A stretch of 34,167 nucleotides of DNA from K189A clade bacterium (GTDB taxonomy: Bacteria; Pseudomonadota; Gammaproteobacteria; Pseudomonadales; Azotimanducaceae), in NCBI GenBank assembly GCA_018607725.1, contig JABBAY010000182.1, forward strand, positions 1-34,167, read 5' to 3'. The notes beneath the pieces were generated by a model. That model saw nothing but the letters and a program-made list of their open reading frames with translations. It ran no database searches and was not told the origin of the DNA. The translations under genes were made by a program, and so were the position numbers. Shown in pieces: positions 17,809 through 25,598 of the stretch (position 1 is the stretch's first letter; each line of letters opens with the position of its first letter).

Positions 17809-17840
17809 GACGTTAAATTTGGTCGAGTTAGCTATTTTTT
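17799..17840 (+). terminator. hairpin terminator overlapping the hupB stop codon
   Basis: AAATAGCTAA (17799-17808, including the hupB stop) is perfectly complementary to TTAGCTATTT (17828-17837), and T continues to 17840. The 19-base loop can form a few further pairs (GAC/GTC). The loop is long for a classical terminator, so it is likely but not certain. Confidence 0.55.
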
Positions 17841-17881
17841 CAATGAATGGTTAGCGCTAAAATAAGACCAAATGCAGTTCG

Positions 17882-17911
17882 AAATGGCGCATCTAGTATG
17901 CGCCATTTTTT
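17882..17911 (+). terminator. strong rho-independent terminator directly upstream of ppiD
   Basis: AAATGGCGCAT (17882-17892) and ATGCGCCATTT (17898-17908) form a perfect 11-base-pair stem with a 5-base loop, followed by T through 17911. It ends 20 bases before the ppiD start codon. It may be a second terminator for hupB or an attenuator for ppiD. Confidence 0.9.
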
Positions 17912-17931
17912 ATTATTTGATGAGGAAACGA

Positions 17932-19815
17932 ATGTCAATCCAGAATCTAAGAGACAAATCAGACGGCGTGATCGCGAAAGTTATTGTCGGTTTGATTATT
18001 GTGGTCTTCGCCTTGTTTGGGATGGGGTCTATTACGACCTTTCTGACACCGGTGCCGAAAGTCGCGACAGTTGACGGGCAGGACGTTACCCAACAGGAAA
18101 TGGAGATAGCCGTCGAACGCGGTCGCCGTATGCTGTTGTCTCAAAATACGCCCGCAGCTGAGATCGACGAAGACCAATTGCGTCAGAACGTCTTACAAAA
18201 CCTGATCGATCGTAAGCTTTTGATCCTGGCTGGAGAGTCTATGGGGCTGCAATATTCAGATCAGCGACTGGACGCGGAGATCGTATCTACTCCAATTTTT
18301 CAAGTCGAAGGTGTGTTTGATCCGGGGCAATTCCAATTGGTGATTGGCGGGGCAGGTTACTCAGCATTGAGCTATCGCGAAGAAATGCGCCGGGACAAGT
18401 CGTTACAGCAATTGACGACAGGTATTCGTAGCACGGCATTTTTGACTGAGCCGCAAGTGCTGCGGACCAGTAGTTTGGCGCAACAAACCCGTGATGTAGC
18501 GTTCCTGCGTATCGACGTAGACGCAATGAAAGATTCAATGGAAGTGTCGGATGCCGAGATAGTCAGCTTCTATGACGCTAATCCGGCAGACTTCATGACC
18601 GCGGAAACAGTCGACGTTGACTATGTTGAACTTAAACGCGCCGATCTGATTGATGCCGTAGAAGTGAGCGAAGCTGATTTGTTAGCCTTATTTGAGGAGA
18701 CTAAAGACATCTATGCGCAAGATGAGCGTCGTCGCGTTGCACATATACTCGTCGAGGTTAATGACCAGTCTTCCGAGGCAGAGGCGGAAACCAGGGTAAA
18801 TGAGGTTTATCAGCGTATCATTGGAGGCGAAGATTTCGCTAGCCTCGCGAAAGAATATTCGTCAGATACAGGTTCGGCGGAGAATGGTGGCGATCTTGGG
18901 TTTAATGCGCCGGGCACTTTTGTCGAAGAGTTCGAAGTCGTCGCTTACGATCTTGGGCTGAACGAAATGTCGGCGCCAGTGCGGACCGAGTTCGGATTTC
19001 ACCTGATCAAGGTCCTTGATATTGAAGCCGCTAAAGTCCCCGAGTATGCTGATGTTCGTGATCGCGTTGAAGCTACATTTCGGGAGAATCGAGCGGAAGA
19101 CGCTTTTGTGCAGCGGTCGGCACGCATGAGTGAGCTCGCATTTGAAACCAGGGACCTTTTCGAAATTAGTGAAGAGCTAGGCTTAAGCATCCAATCTACC
19201 GGCCCCAGTGCCCGTGATACAGCGGATGGACTGCTTGCGACAGCAGTTGTGGCAAATGCGGCCTTTAGTCCTGATGTATTGCTTGAAGGCAATAACAGTA
19301 GTTTGATCGAGATCGATCCGAACCATCACCTAGTACTTCGACTGAGGAAATATCAACCTCAGGAAGTGAAGGCACTAGCGCAAGTGACTGACTTGATTAG
19401 GGAACGACTCGCTCTAGAGAAAGCGGTTGCGCTGGCTGAAACTCAATCTAAAGAGATTGTCGCAATGCTTGAGAGTGGTTCTGGTACTCGCTATGTAGCC
19501 GATCAGTTTAATTTGGTCTGGTCTGTGGTTGCTAAAGCGCAACGTAATCAGCCCAACTTGGCCGCCGATATCGGTCGTTATGCATTTAGTTTACCGCGTC
19601 CAAGAGCAGGTAATAAGTCGGTTGGCTATACCTTGCTGGCTGACGGGGACGCGGCTATCGTCAGTGTAACTAATGTCCAAAACAAGTCTGCCGAGGACGA
19701 TCTGCAGAATGTCGCGAGTCTAGCTCGGATACTGGCCTCACAACAAGGCGCTAGTGACTTTCTGGATTGGCGCGAAGGTTTGGCCTTGAATGCCACAGTT
19801 AAGCGGTCTAACTAA
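17932..19815 (+). CDS. ppiD: PpiD, inner-membrane-anchored periplasmic chaperone with parvulin domain
   Basis: A 627-residue protein with one N-terminal membrane anchor (about residues 14-35, VIAKVIVGLIIVVFALFGMG) and a large periplasmic part. A SurA-N-like chaperone region follows the anchor, and the parvulin domain spans about 265-365, with RRVAHILVEV, FASLAKEYSSDTGSAENGGDLGF and FGFHLIKVLD. PpiD works at the exit of the SecYEG translocon. In E. coli its parvulin domain has little isomerase activity, so the same may hold here. The ATG at 17932 has GAGG at 17922-17925; the open frame continues upstream through the terminator to 17872, but that start would run through a hairpin and lacks a site. 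It stands after hupB as usual in this group. Confidence 0.95.
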   Translation: MSIQNLRDKSDGVIAKVIVGLIIVVFALFGMGSITTFLTPVPKVATVDGQDVTQQEMEIAVERGRRMLLSQNTPAAEIDEDQLRQNVLQNLIDRKLLILAGESMGLQYSDQRLDAEIVSTPIFQVEGVFDPGQFQLVIGGAGYSALSYREEMRRDKSLQQLTTGIRSTAFLTEPQVLRTSSLAQQTRDVAFLRIDVDAMKDSMEVSDAEIVSFYDANPADFMTAETVDVDYVELKRADLIDAVEVSEADLLALFEETKDIYAQDERRRVAHILVEVNDQSSEAEAETRVNEVYQRIIGGEDFASLAKEYSSDTGSAENGGDLGFNAPGTFVEEFEVVAYDLGLNEMSAPVRTEFGFHLIKVLDIEAAKVPEYADVRDRVEATFRENRAEDAFVQRSARMSELAFETRDLFEISEELGLSIQSTGPSARDTADGLLATAVVANAAFSPDVLLEGNNSSLIEIDPNHHLVLRLRKYQPQEVKALAQVTDLIRERLALEKAVALAETQSKEIVAMLESGSGTRYVADQFNLVWSVVAKAQRNQPNLAADIGRYAFSLPRPRAGNKSVGYTLLADGDAAIVSVTNVQNKSAEDDLQNVASLARILASQQGASDFLDWREGLALNATVKRSN

Positions 19816-19912
19816 TAGCTGCAGTGGAGGGCTTGGGCTGTTTGCAGTTTTCTTGGATACATTGAGAACTCAAACAGCACGGCTGGGCCCCGACACTGTT
19901 CGGCCAAATCAA

Positions 19913-19972
19913 GGCGGCTCGGAGAAAGGCGGCTCGGAGAAAGGCGGCTCAGAGAAAGGCGGCACGGAGAAA
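19913..19972. repeat. four tandem copies of a 15-bp repeat
   Basis: The unit GGCGGCTCGGAGAAA occurs at 19913-19927 and 19928-19942, then with one change each at 19943-19957 (A for G) and 19958-19972 (A for T). It lies between the convergent ppiD and mltD genes, ending 20 bases before the mltD stop. One frame would encode GGSEK repeats, but no credible gene carries it. Confidence 0.9.
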
Positions 19973-19992
19973 GGTCGGGAGGCTCAGGCGGT

Positions 19993-21735
19993 TTATTCTG
20001 TTTGTGTAACGTCTACGTACAAGGTGACGCGATCACCGGGTTGAATATACTTTTTTCGCCCCAGCTTCTCATTCCACTGTTTGATACTTTCGATCGGCAC
20101 ATTGAATTTACTGGCAATGCGAGCCAGCGATTCACCCCGACGTACTCGATAGTTGACTTTTCGAATGACTTCTTGGTTTGCCGGTAAATTCGCCAGAGTT
20201 GCCAACGTTGTCTCTGGCGGTTGCGTTAAAGTAGAAAAAATCACCAGCTCTTTGCCCGGCATCAGTGTCTCGGTTGTCGCCATGCCATTCCATTTCGCCA
20301 GAGCGCGCATGGACACCTTGAAGGTTCGAGCAATCTCCCAGAAGGAATCTCCTTTGCGAACGATATAACGCGAGGGTGCGACGCCGGTTTTCTTTTCCGT
20401 GTAGTTCTGGCGAGATTTTAACCGCTCGTTAGCACTGAGTTCGTAGGTCTCACTGGAGCCGCGGGCGACGGGTATCATCAGCGATTGACCGGAACGGATC
20501 AGGTTGCCTTTGATCTTGTTTGCCAGTTGCAGGGTGGCCACGGAAGTATTGTATTTCTGAGCGATGACGCCTAGAGACTCGCCAGACTTTACTCTGTGGC
20601 GCTGCCAGCTTAGCCGTTGGTCGAGTGGCAGGGCTTCGAGGTTAGCACGAAACGTGTTTGCGTGTTGTCGTGGTACCAGCAGTTCATGGGGGCCATCGGG
20701 GTGAGTCGACCATTTGTTAAATGCGGGATTAAGCAAATAAAGTTCGTCGATAGAAATTTCGGCGATTTCTGCTGCGACAGACAGATCCAATTGTGAGCCT
20801 GTATTGACCATTTCCCAGTAGGGTTCATTAGCAATCGGTAGTAGTTCAATGTTGTACTTAGCTGGGTCTGCGATGATGGCGCTGATGGCCAGCAGTCGCG
20901 GTACGTAGGCTCGTGTTTCCTTTAAGAGTCCAAGTGAGAAGAAATCTAGCGGTTTGCCAGCCTTAGAGTTCTTGCGCATGGAATAACGGACATTACCCTC
21001 TCCTGAATTATAGGCTGCCAGAGCGAGGAACCAGTCGTCATCGAGGCGGCTATGCAGTCGATCCAGATAGTTGATGGCGCCAGTGGTCGCAGCCCGGACG
21101 TCTCGCCTGCCATCGTGCCAATAATCCACCTGCATGCCATAGGTGCGACCAGTAGCAGGAATAAACTGCCAGAGTCCCGAGGCTCGGCCATGAGAGTAGG
21201 CGAAAGGGTCGAATGCGCTTTCAACGATGGGTAGCAATGCCATTTCCATGGGCATCTGGCGTTGCTCCAGTGCTTCGACAATATGAAATAAGTATCGACT
21301 GGCGCGGACCGCAACGCGGTTCAAGTATTCAGGATGGTTAGCATACCAGCGCAGTTCAGATTGGACTCGAGCCTCATCCAGATGGTGTTCAAGTGAGAAA
21401 CCATCCCGTATACGCTGCCAGAGATCAGCTTCGATCGCGAGCAGGCTATCGGCATCCACCGTGGGGCTGGCCTCCACCAGTATCTGCTTGGCGGAGTAGT
21501 CGGGATCCAGGTCGTCATCGTCTCCCGGCATTGCTGCGGCCAGCGCGATGTCATCGGCGGCTGGAGGGGGCTCTTGGGGTAAATTGGCGGAGTCATCGTT
21601 AGTAAGACGATCAGCGCCACTGACTGCGGTGACAGGGTCAGGTTGAGCGTTATAAGGCAGAGATTCAACGATTTGGCAAGCGCCGAGCATGACAACAAAC
21701 GCGCTAATAGTGCTAAACTGGCAAAAATACTTCAT
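19993..21735 (-). CDS. mltD: membrane-bound lytic murein transglycosylase D with three LysM domains
   Basis: A 580-residue lipoprotein; the lipobox LGAC places the lipidated cysteine at C20. An acidic linker (about 40-80) leads to the SLT catalytic domain at about 160-270, with catalytic E172 in LPIVESAFDP, then GLWQFIPATGR and ALAAYNSGEGNV. Three LysM peptidoglycan-binding domains follow at 380-423, 457-500 and 529-574; E. coli MltD has two. It cuts the glycan strand between MurNAc and GlcNAc, leaving 1,6-anhydro ends, and acts at the outer membrane. It is transcribed away from the yafS-like gene with about 100 bases between them. In E. coli mltD also neighbours yafS, rnhA and dnaQ, with gloB in between; gloB is absent here. 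Confidence 0.95.
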   Translation of the reverse strand: MKYFCQFSTISAFVVMLGACQIVESLPYNAQPDPVTAVSGADRLTNDDSANLPQEPPPAADDIALAAAMPGDDDDLDPDYSAKQILVEASPTVDADSLLAIEADLWQRIRDGFSLEHHLDEARVQSELRWYANHPEYLNRVAVRASRYLFHIVEALEQRQMPMEMALLPIVESAFDPFAYSHGRASGLWQFIPATGRTYGMQVDYWHDGRRDVRAATTGAINYLDRLHSRLDDDWFLALAAYNSGEGNVRYSMRKNSKAGKPLDFFSLGLLKETRAYVPRLLAISAIIADPAKYNIELLPIANEPYWEMVNTGSQLDLSVAAEIAEISIDELYLLNPAFNKWSTHPDGPHELLVPRQHANTFRANLEALPLDQRLSWQRHRVKSGESLGVIAQKYNTSVATLQLANKIKGNLIRSGQSLMIPVARGSSETYELSANERLKSRQNYTEKKTGVAPSRYIVRKGDSFWEIARTFKVSMRALAKWNGMATTETLMPGKELVIFSTLTQPPETTLATLANLPANQEVIRKVNYRVRRGESLARIASKFNVPIESIKQWNEKLGRKKYIQPGDRVTLYVDVTQTE

Positions 21736-21837
21736 GTAGATGTTGTTAGTCTCATGTTGCAGGCGGTAGAGGTAAGCAATCTAAGATTATAGTCTGATTG
21801 TGGATGATCTACTAACGCTGAATAGCATCTGAAATAG

Positions 21838-22626
21838 ATGTGGACTCGAGGTGCATTGCGATTGGATTCTGACAACACATTGCTTGATCTTAGGTCCTGG
21901 TTTGATTCGCCGCTCGGCGCCCACGTACTGGCTGCTGAAGGGGCTATCATCGATCAGGTACTGCCAGGTTGTTTTGGTTATGATCTGCTGCAATTAAGTG
22001 TGCAAAATAAACCTTTGTATTCCGCCAGCCCTATTTTGCATAAATTCGCCATGGGAGTTCGTACTGAAGATCACAATCCTTTCATCGGCCAGGCGACGAA
22101 TCTCCCCTTTGCGAACGACAGTATGGATGTGGTGTTACTGCATCATATTCTTGATTTTTATGAATCTCCGCAACAGATTTTACGTGAGGCTGGAAGAATT
22201 GCGTTACCTTCCGGTCATGTGGTGATCATTGGCTTCAATCCCATCAGTTTGTGGGGCGCGTACAAGCCTATTGGTGAGCTGCGCAATACAGCGCCCTGGT
22301 TTGGCCGCTTTATTCGGCCGGCCAGGCTTATGGATTGGCTGACCCTGTTGAATTTTAAGATTGATCGCGCCCAGTACACAACCTATGGTTTGCCCATGAA
22401 TGGGTATGCGGGTCAGGTCCCTGATTACAGCCTGGGCCTGAGTCGGAATGCCAACTGGCCTTTTGGGGCCATCTATGTAATCGTCGCGAGCAAGCAAGTG
22501 GGTAGTATGACGCCGATTAAGCCCCTGTGGCAGCGAGAACGCGCATTCGGGCGCCTGCGTTTGGTTAGACCAGCAGTGAGTCGCGGGATAGCTCGGCGGA
22601 ACTCAACCCCAGATAAGCCGGATTAG
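21838..22626 (+). CDS. YafS-like class I SAM-dependent methyltransferase
   Basis: A 262-residue protein with a class I methyltransferase core. The segment ATNLPFANDSMDVVLLHHILDF is the strand and acidic loop after the adenosine site, and LREAGRIALPSGHVVIIGFNP is the usual next helix and strand. The expected glycine-rich SAM motif is poorly preserved near residues 40-50 (QVLPGCFGYDLLQL), as seen in YafS relatives. The substrate is unknown. The position just before rnhA (gap 3 bases) repeats the yafS-rnhA-dnaQ order of E. coli, supporting the assignment. The N-terminus (MWTRGALRLDSDN) has only a weak ribosome binding site, so the start is less certain. Confidence 0.8.
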   Translation: MWTRGALRLDSDNTLLDLRSWFDSPLGAHVLAAEGAIIDQVLPGCFGYDLLQLSVQNKPLYSASPILHKFAMGVRTEDHNPFIGQATNLPFANDSMDVVLLHHILDFYESPQQILREAGRIALPSGHVVIIGFNPISLWGAYKPIGELRNTAPWFGRFIRPARLMDWLTLLNFKIDRAQYTTYGLPMNGYAGQVPDYSLGLSRNANWPFGAIYVIVASKQVGSMTPIKPLWQRERAFGRLRLVRPAVSRGIARRNSTPDKPD

Positions 22627-22629
22627 CGA

Positions 22630-23064
22630 ATGACGACGGTGGAAATGTTTACTGACGGTGCCTGTCGAGGTAATCCAGGACCCGGTGGCTGGGGCGTGTT
22701 ATTGCGCTGCGGCGAGACCGAAAAGCATCTCTGGGGCGGTGAGACAGCGACGACTAACAATCGGATGGAATTAACCGCAGCGATCAAGGGTTTGGAAGCC
22801 CTCACCAGGCCCAGTCGGGTCAACTTGACCACAGATTCCCAGTACGTCCGTAAGGGTATTACCGAATGGATTGCTGGCTGGAAGCAGAAGGGGTGGCGGA
22901 CATCGAGTCGACAACCCGTAAAAAATGTCGACCTATGGCAAGAACTTGACAGGCTGGTGTCGATCCATGAGGTTCATTGGCATTGGGTAAAGGGCCACAG
23001 CGGCCATCGCGAAAATGAAATGGCTGACGAGTTGGCGAATCAAGGCATTGATGATTTACCCTAG
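22630..23064 (+). CDS. rnhA: ribonuclease HI
   Basis: A 144-residue enzyme that cuts the RNA strand of RNA-DNA hybrids, clearing R-loops and primer remnants. The catalytic acids are D9 ([17 protein letters not shown]), E47 (NNRMELTAA), D69 (LTTDSQYV) and D133 (MADELAN), with the assisting H123 (VKGHSGH). The length is close to E. coli RNase HI (155). It begins three bases after the methyltransferase gene, so the two are translated from one message. dnaQ follows 49 bases later on the same strand; in E. coli the two are divergent, so the orientation differs. Confidence 0.98.
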   Translation: MTTVEMFTDGACRGNPGPGGWGVLLRCGETEKHLWGGETATTNNRMELTAAIKGLEALTRPSRVNLTTDSQYVRKGITEWIAGWKQKGWRTSSRQPVKNVDLWQELDRLVSIHEVHWHWVKGHSGHRENEMADELANQGIDDLP

Positions 23065-23113
23065 GCGCCGGGATCAGACGGATACCGTATTAAACACTTA
23101 ATTTGAGGTAGAG

Positions 23114-23839
23114 ATGCGTCAGGTAGTATTGGATACAGAGACCACGGGACTTGAGGTTGAGCTCGGACATCGAATTCTGGAAATCGGCTGCGTCGAGATT
23201 ATTGATCGAAAGCTGACCAAAAGGCAGTTGCACCAATACGTGAACCCGCAACGAGAGAGTGATGATGGGGCGCTTGAGGTGCACGGTATCACCAGTGAGT
23301 TCCTCGCCGACAAACCGCTGTTTGCTGATATTTTTGATAGCTTCCTTGAGTTCGTCAAAGGTGCTGAACTCGTCATTCATAATTCGGCGTTTGATGTGGC
23401 TTTTATCAATCACGAGATGCGGCGCCTATCACCCAAATTGGGTGTCATTACAGACTACTGTACGGTGGTGGATAGTTTAGCGTTGGCAAGGAAAAAGCAC
23501 CCGGGACAGAAAAACAACCTGGATGCATTGTGTAAGCGTTACACCGTTGACAATTCTCAGCGCGATTTACATGGTGCCTTATTGGATGCCGAGATTCTCG
23601 CTGATGTCTATTTGCTGATGACTGGTGGCCAGGTGACTTTGAGTCTGGGAGACAGTGAGGCTGATGCAAGTGGACCTGGCGGAGAGTGGCATCGTTTACC
23701 GGCAGATCGTCCGCCACTCAAGGTTATCCGCGCGAGTTTGGACGAGCTAAAACGGCATGAGGAAAAGCTACAGGGGCTGGCAGAATCATCTAACGGCAAC
23801 TGCGTGTGGCAACAAATAATTCAAGAGGTAAATCCATGA
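23114..23839 (+). CDS. dnaQ: DNA polymerase III epsilon subunit (proofreading 3'-5' exonuclease)
   Basis: A 241-residue DEDDh exonuclease. Exo I has D7 and E9 (VLDTETTGL), Exo II has D94 (HNSAFDVAFIN), and Exo III has H153 and D158 (LHGALLDAEILADVY). A probable clamp-binding motif QVTLSL (173-178) matches the place of QTSMAF in E. coli, and the C-terminal part should bind the alpha subunit. It corrects replication errors in the polymerase core. GAGGTAGAG lies just before the ATG. Its stop overlaps the start of nudC by four bases (ATGA), so the two are translationally coupled. Confidence 0.98.
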   Translation: MRQVVLDTETTGLEVELGHRILEIGCVEIIDRKLTKRQLHQYVNPQRESDDGALEVHGITSEFLADKPLFADIFDSFLEFVKGAELVIHNSAFDVAFINHEMRRLSPKLGVITDYCTVVDSLALARKKHPGQKNNLDALCKRYTVDNSQRDLHGALLDAEILADVYLLMTGGQVTLSLGDSEADASGPGGEWHRLPADRPPLKVIRASLDELKRHEEKLQGLAESSNGNCVWQQIIQEVNP

Positions 23840-24684
23840 GTCTTTTCGTCTGGCCCGAACCCGCGACAGATTTTGTCTCCGAGGTTATCGCCCCTGAAGC
23901 GTACCAAACAGGTTGCTATTTCGTCTTCAAAGGCAGTGATATTTTACTGCGGTTTGATACGGCAGGTCAGTGGCAACCTATGGGGCATGCTGAGGCTGCT
24001 CAGTTCAATGGAACAGCCAGTAAGGTCCACTATATGGGTCGAATGGCAGATATGCCGTGTTTTGCCGTTGAAACTGCAGGTCTCGAGGGTGAGACCTTTG
24101 GCGGATTACGAAGCCTATTTGGGCATACGGATAATCTGACTTTCAGTCTGGCTGGCCGTGCGGCTCAAATTGTTGACTGGTATCGATCGCATCAATTTTG
24201 TGGGCGTTGCGGTCTCGCAGCGATAGAGCATAGTCGGGATCGCGCGATGATCTGCGAGGCTTGCAAAATTCATAGCTACCCTCGATTATCGCCATCCATT
24301 ATTGTTCTGATTCATCGTCAAGGGGAAGTTTTGCTTGCTCGTAATCAGCGTTTCCCACAAGGCATGTACAGCACCCTTGCTGGATTTGTTGAGCCGGGCG
24401 AATCGATCGAAGAGACGTTGATCAGAGAGGTCAAGGAAGAGGTCGGTGTCAACGTCACGAACCTTGAGTACCATGGTAGTCAGCCGTGGCCGTTTCCGAA
24501 TTCCTTGATGCTTGGTTTTCATGCGGAATACGAGTCTGGTGATATTGTTCTGCAGGAAGAAGAAATTGCTGACGCCCAATGGTTTGATTGTCAGCAACTG
24601 CCAATGATCCCCGGTAAGGTTGCGATTTCCCGATGGTTGATCGATGCTTACCTGACTCGGCTCGGTATACCCATAGAGAGTTAA
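23836..24684 (+). CDS. nudC: NAD(H) pyrophosphatase / RNA decapping enzyme NudC
   Basis: A 282-residue Nudix hydrolase. Zinc is held by C122, C125, C140 and C143. The Nudix box is at 183-205 (GFVEPGESIEETLIREVKEE and following VGV), and the NudC-specific SQPWPFPNS is at 215-223. Known NudC proteins split NADH into NMNH and AMP and remove NAD caps from RNA 5' ends. The start at 23836 overlaps the dnaQ stop (ATGA), and GAGG at 23825-23828 lies inside dnaQ; a start at 23806 would overlap more and is unsupported. The tight coupling with dnaQ is not the E. coli arrangement. Confidence 0.95.
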   Translation: MSLFVWPEPATDFVSEVIAPEAYQTGCYFVFKGSDILLRFDTAGQWQPMGHAEAAQFNGTASKVHYMGRMADMPCFAVETAGLEGETFGGLRSLFGHTDNLTFSLAGRAAQIVDWYRSHQFCGRCGLAAIEHSRDRAMICEACKIHSYPRLSPSIIVLIHRQGEVLLARNQRFPQGMYSTLAGFVEPGESIEETLIREVKEEVGVNVTNLEYHGSQPWPFPNSLMLGFHAEYESGDIVLQEEEIADAQWFDCQQLPMIPGKVAISRWLIDAYLTRLGIPIES

Positions 24685-24718
24685 GCCTGAATCTGGCGTT
24701 TTAGATAGCCAGCTAGTT

Positions 24719-25576
24719 CTAAGACTTGACGCTAGCGGTCTGTTGGCTAAAACCCTTGGCGATTAGGCGCATATAGCCGATCGGGACTATCCTCTCAAGC
24801 AGTGCCATCAGCCACGCGTCTTTACCCACCAGGATTTGGGCTTTGTTCTTTCTCACGCCGCGCAGGATCTGGTCGGCCGCTTGGCCTGAGGTCAAGCCCG
24901 CCAGACTCTCGAACTTCGCGCTGACTTCTTCTTTGGTGGGCGCGCCATTGTCGCTGGGTAAATAACGGGAGTCTTTAACAATGTTGGTTTTGACGCCGCC
25001 CGGCTGAACACAGCTGACACCCAGTAGCGGATGAGTCTCGGCCAATTCCATCCGTAATGCATAAGTGAAGCCGCGGACCGCGAATTTTGAGGCGTTATAG
25101 GCGGATTGGCCGGGTACCGCGATGGTGCCAAAAATACTTGATGTATTAACGATATGGCCGGGTTCAGTCTGACTCAGATGCGGTAAGAATGCGCGGGTGC
25201 CGTTCACCACACCCCAAAAGTTAATGCCCATTAACCAATCGAAATTCTCGTCACTCATATGCTCGACGCTATCGATGACGGTGACGCCGGCGTTGTTGAA
25301 AATCATATTGACCTTGCCGTGCTCCTCGACAACATCAGCAGCAAACTGCACCATAGCCTGTCGGTCGGCGACATCAACGATATGGGTTGTGATCTTGACA
25401 GGACTGATGTCGCTGAAGTGATCAGTGATGCTGCTAACAGTTTCGTTCAGGCCCTTTTGGTTGATGTCAGCGATAGCAAGGTGACAACCTTGTTGGGCCA
25501 ATGATTGAGCCAGAGCGCGACCCATTCCTGAGCCAGCGCCAGTAATGGCTGCTACTTGTTGTTGAAAATTGGACAT
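24719..25576 (-). CDS. short-chain dehydrogenase/reductase (SDR)
   Basis: A 285-residue classical SDR. The cofactor loop is TGAGSGMG (about 13-20), followed by a DIN after the second strand; the aspartate there (AIADINQ) hints at NAD rather than NADP. NNAG is present, then the catalytic serine (NTSSIFG) and Y-x-x-x-K (YNASK). The C-terminus carries a hydrophobic extension (ALLERIVPIGYMRLI) seen in membrane-associated SDRs. It oxidises or reduces an alcohol or carbonyl of unknown identity. The ATG at 25576 is favoured, with CAGGA six bases before it; a start at 25582 is possible. It starts 22 bases after selB and is probably the last gene of that operon. A role in selenium metabolism is not implied. 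Confidence 0.88.
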   Translation of the reverse strand: MSNFQQQVAAITGAGSGMGRALAQSLAQQGCHLAIADINQKGLNETVSSITDHFSDISPVKITTHIVDVADRQAMVQFAADVVEEHGKVNMIFNNAGVTVIDSVEHMSDENFDWLMGINFWGVVNGTRAFLPHLSQTEPGHIVNTSSIFGTIAVPGQSAYNASKFAVRGFTYALRMELAETHPLLGVSCVQPGGVKTNIVKDSRYLPSDNGAPTKEEVSAKFESLAGLTSGQAADQILRGVRKNKAQILVGKDAWLMALLERIVPIGYMRLIAKGFSQQTASVKS

Positions 25577-25598
25577 GGGCATTCCTGCGGTTCTTTGG

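Noticed and set aside
17872-17931. Longer start for ppiD
   Set aside because: It would include a strong terminator hairpin in the coding sequence and has no ribosome binding site; 17932 has both a site and homology.
19790-20044. Plus-strand frame with GGSEK repeats
   Set aside because: It begins inside ppiD in another frame and runs antisense into mltD; the repeat itself is reported as DNA repeat, not as a gene.
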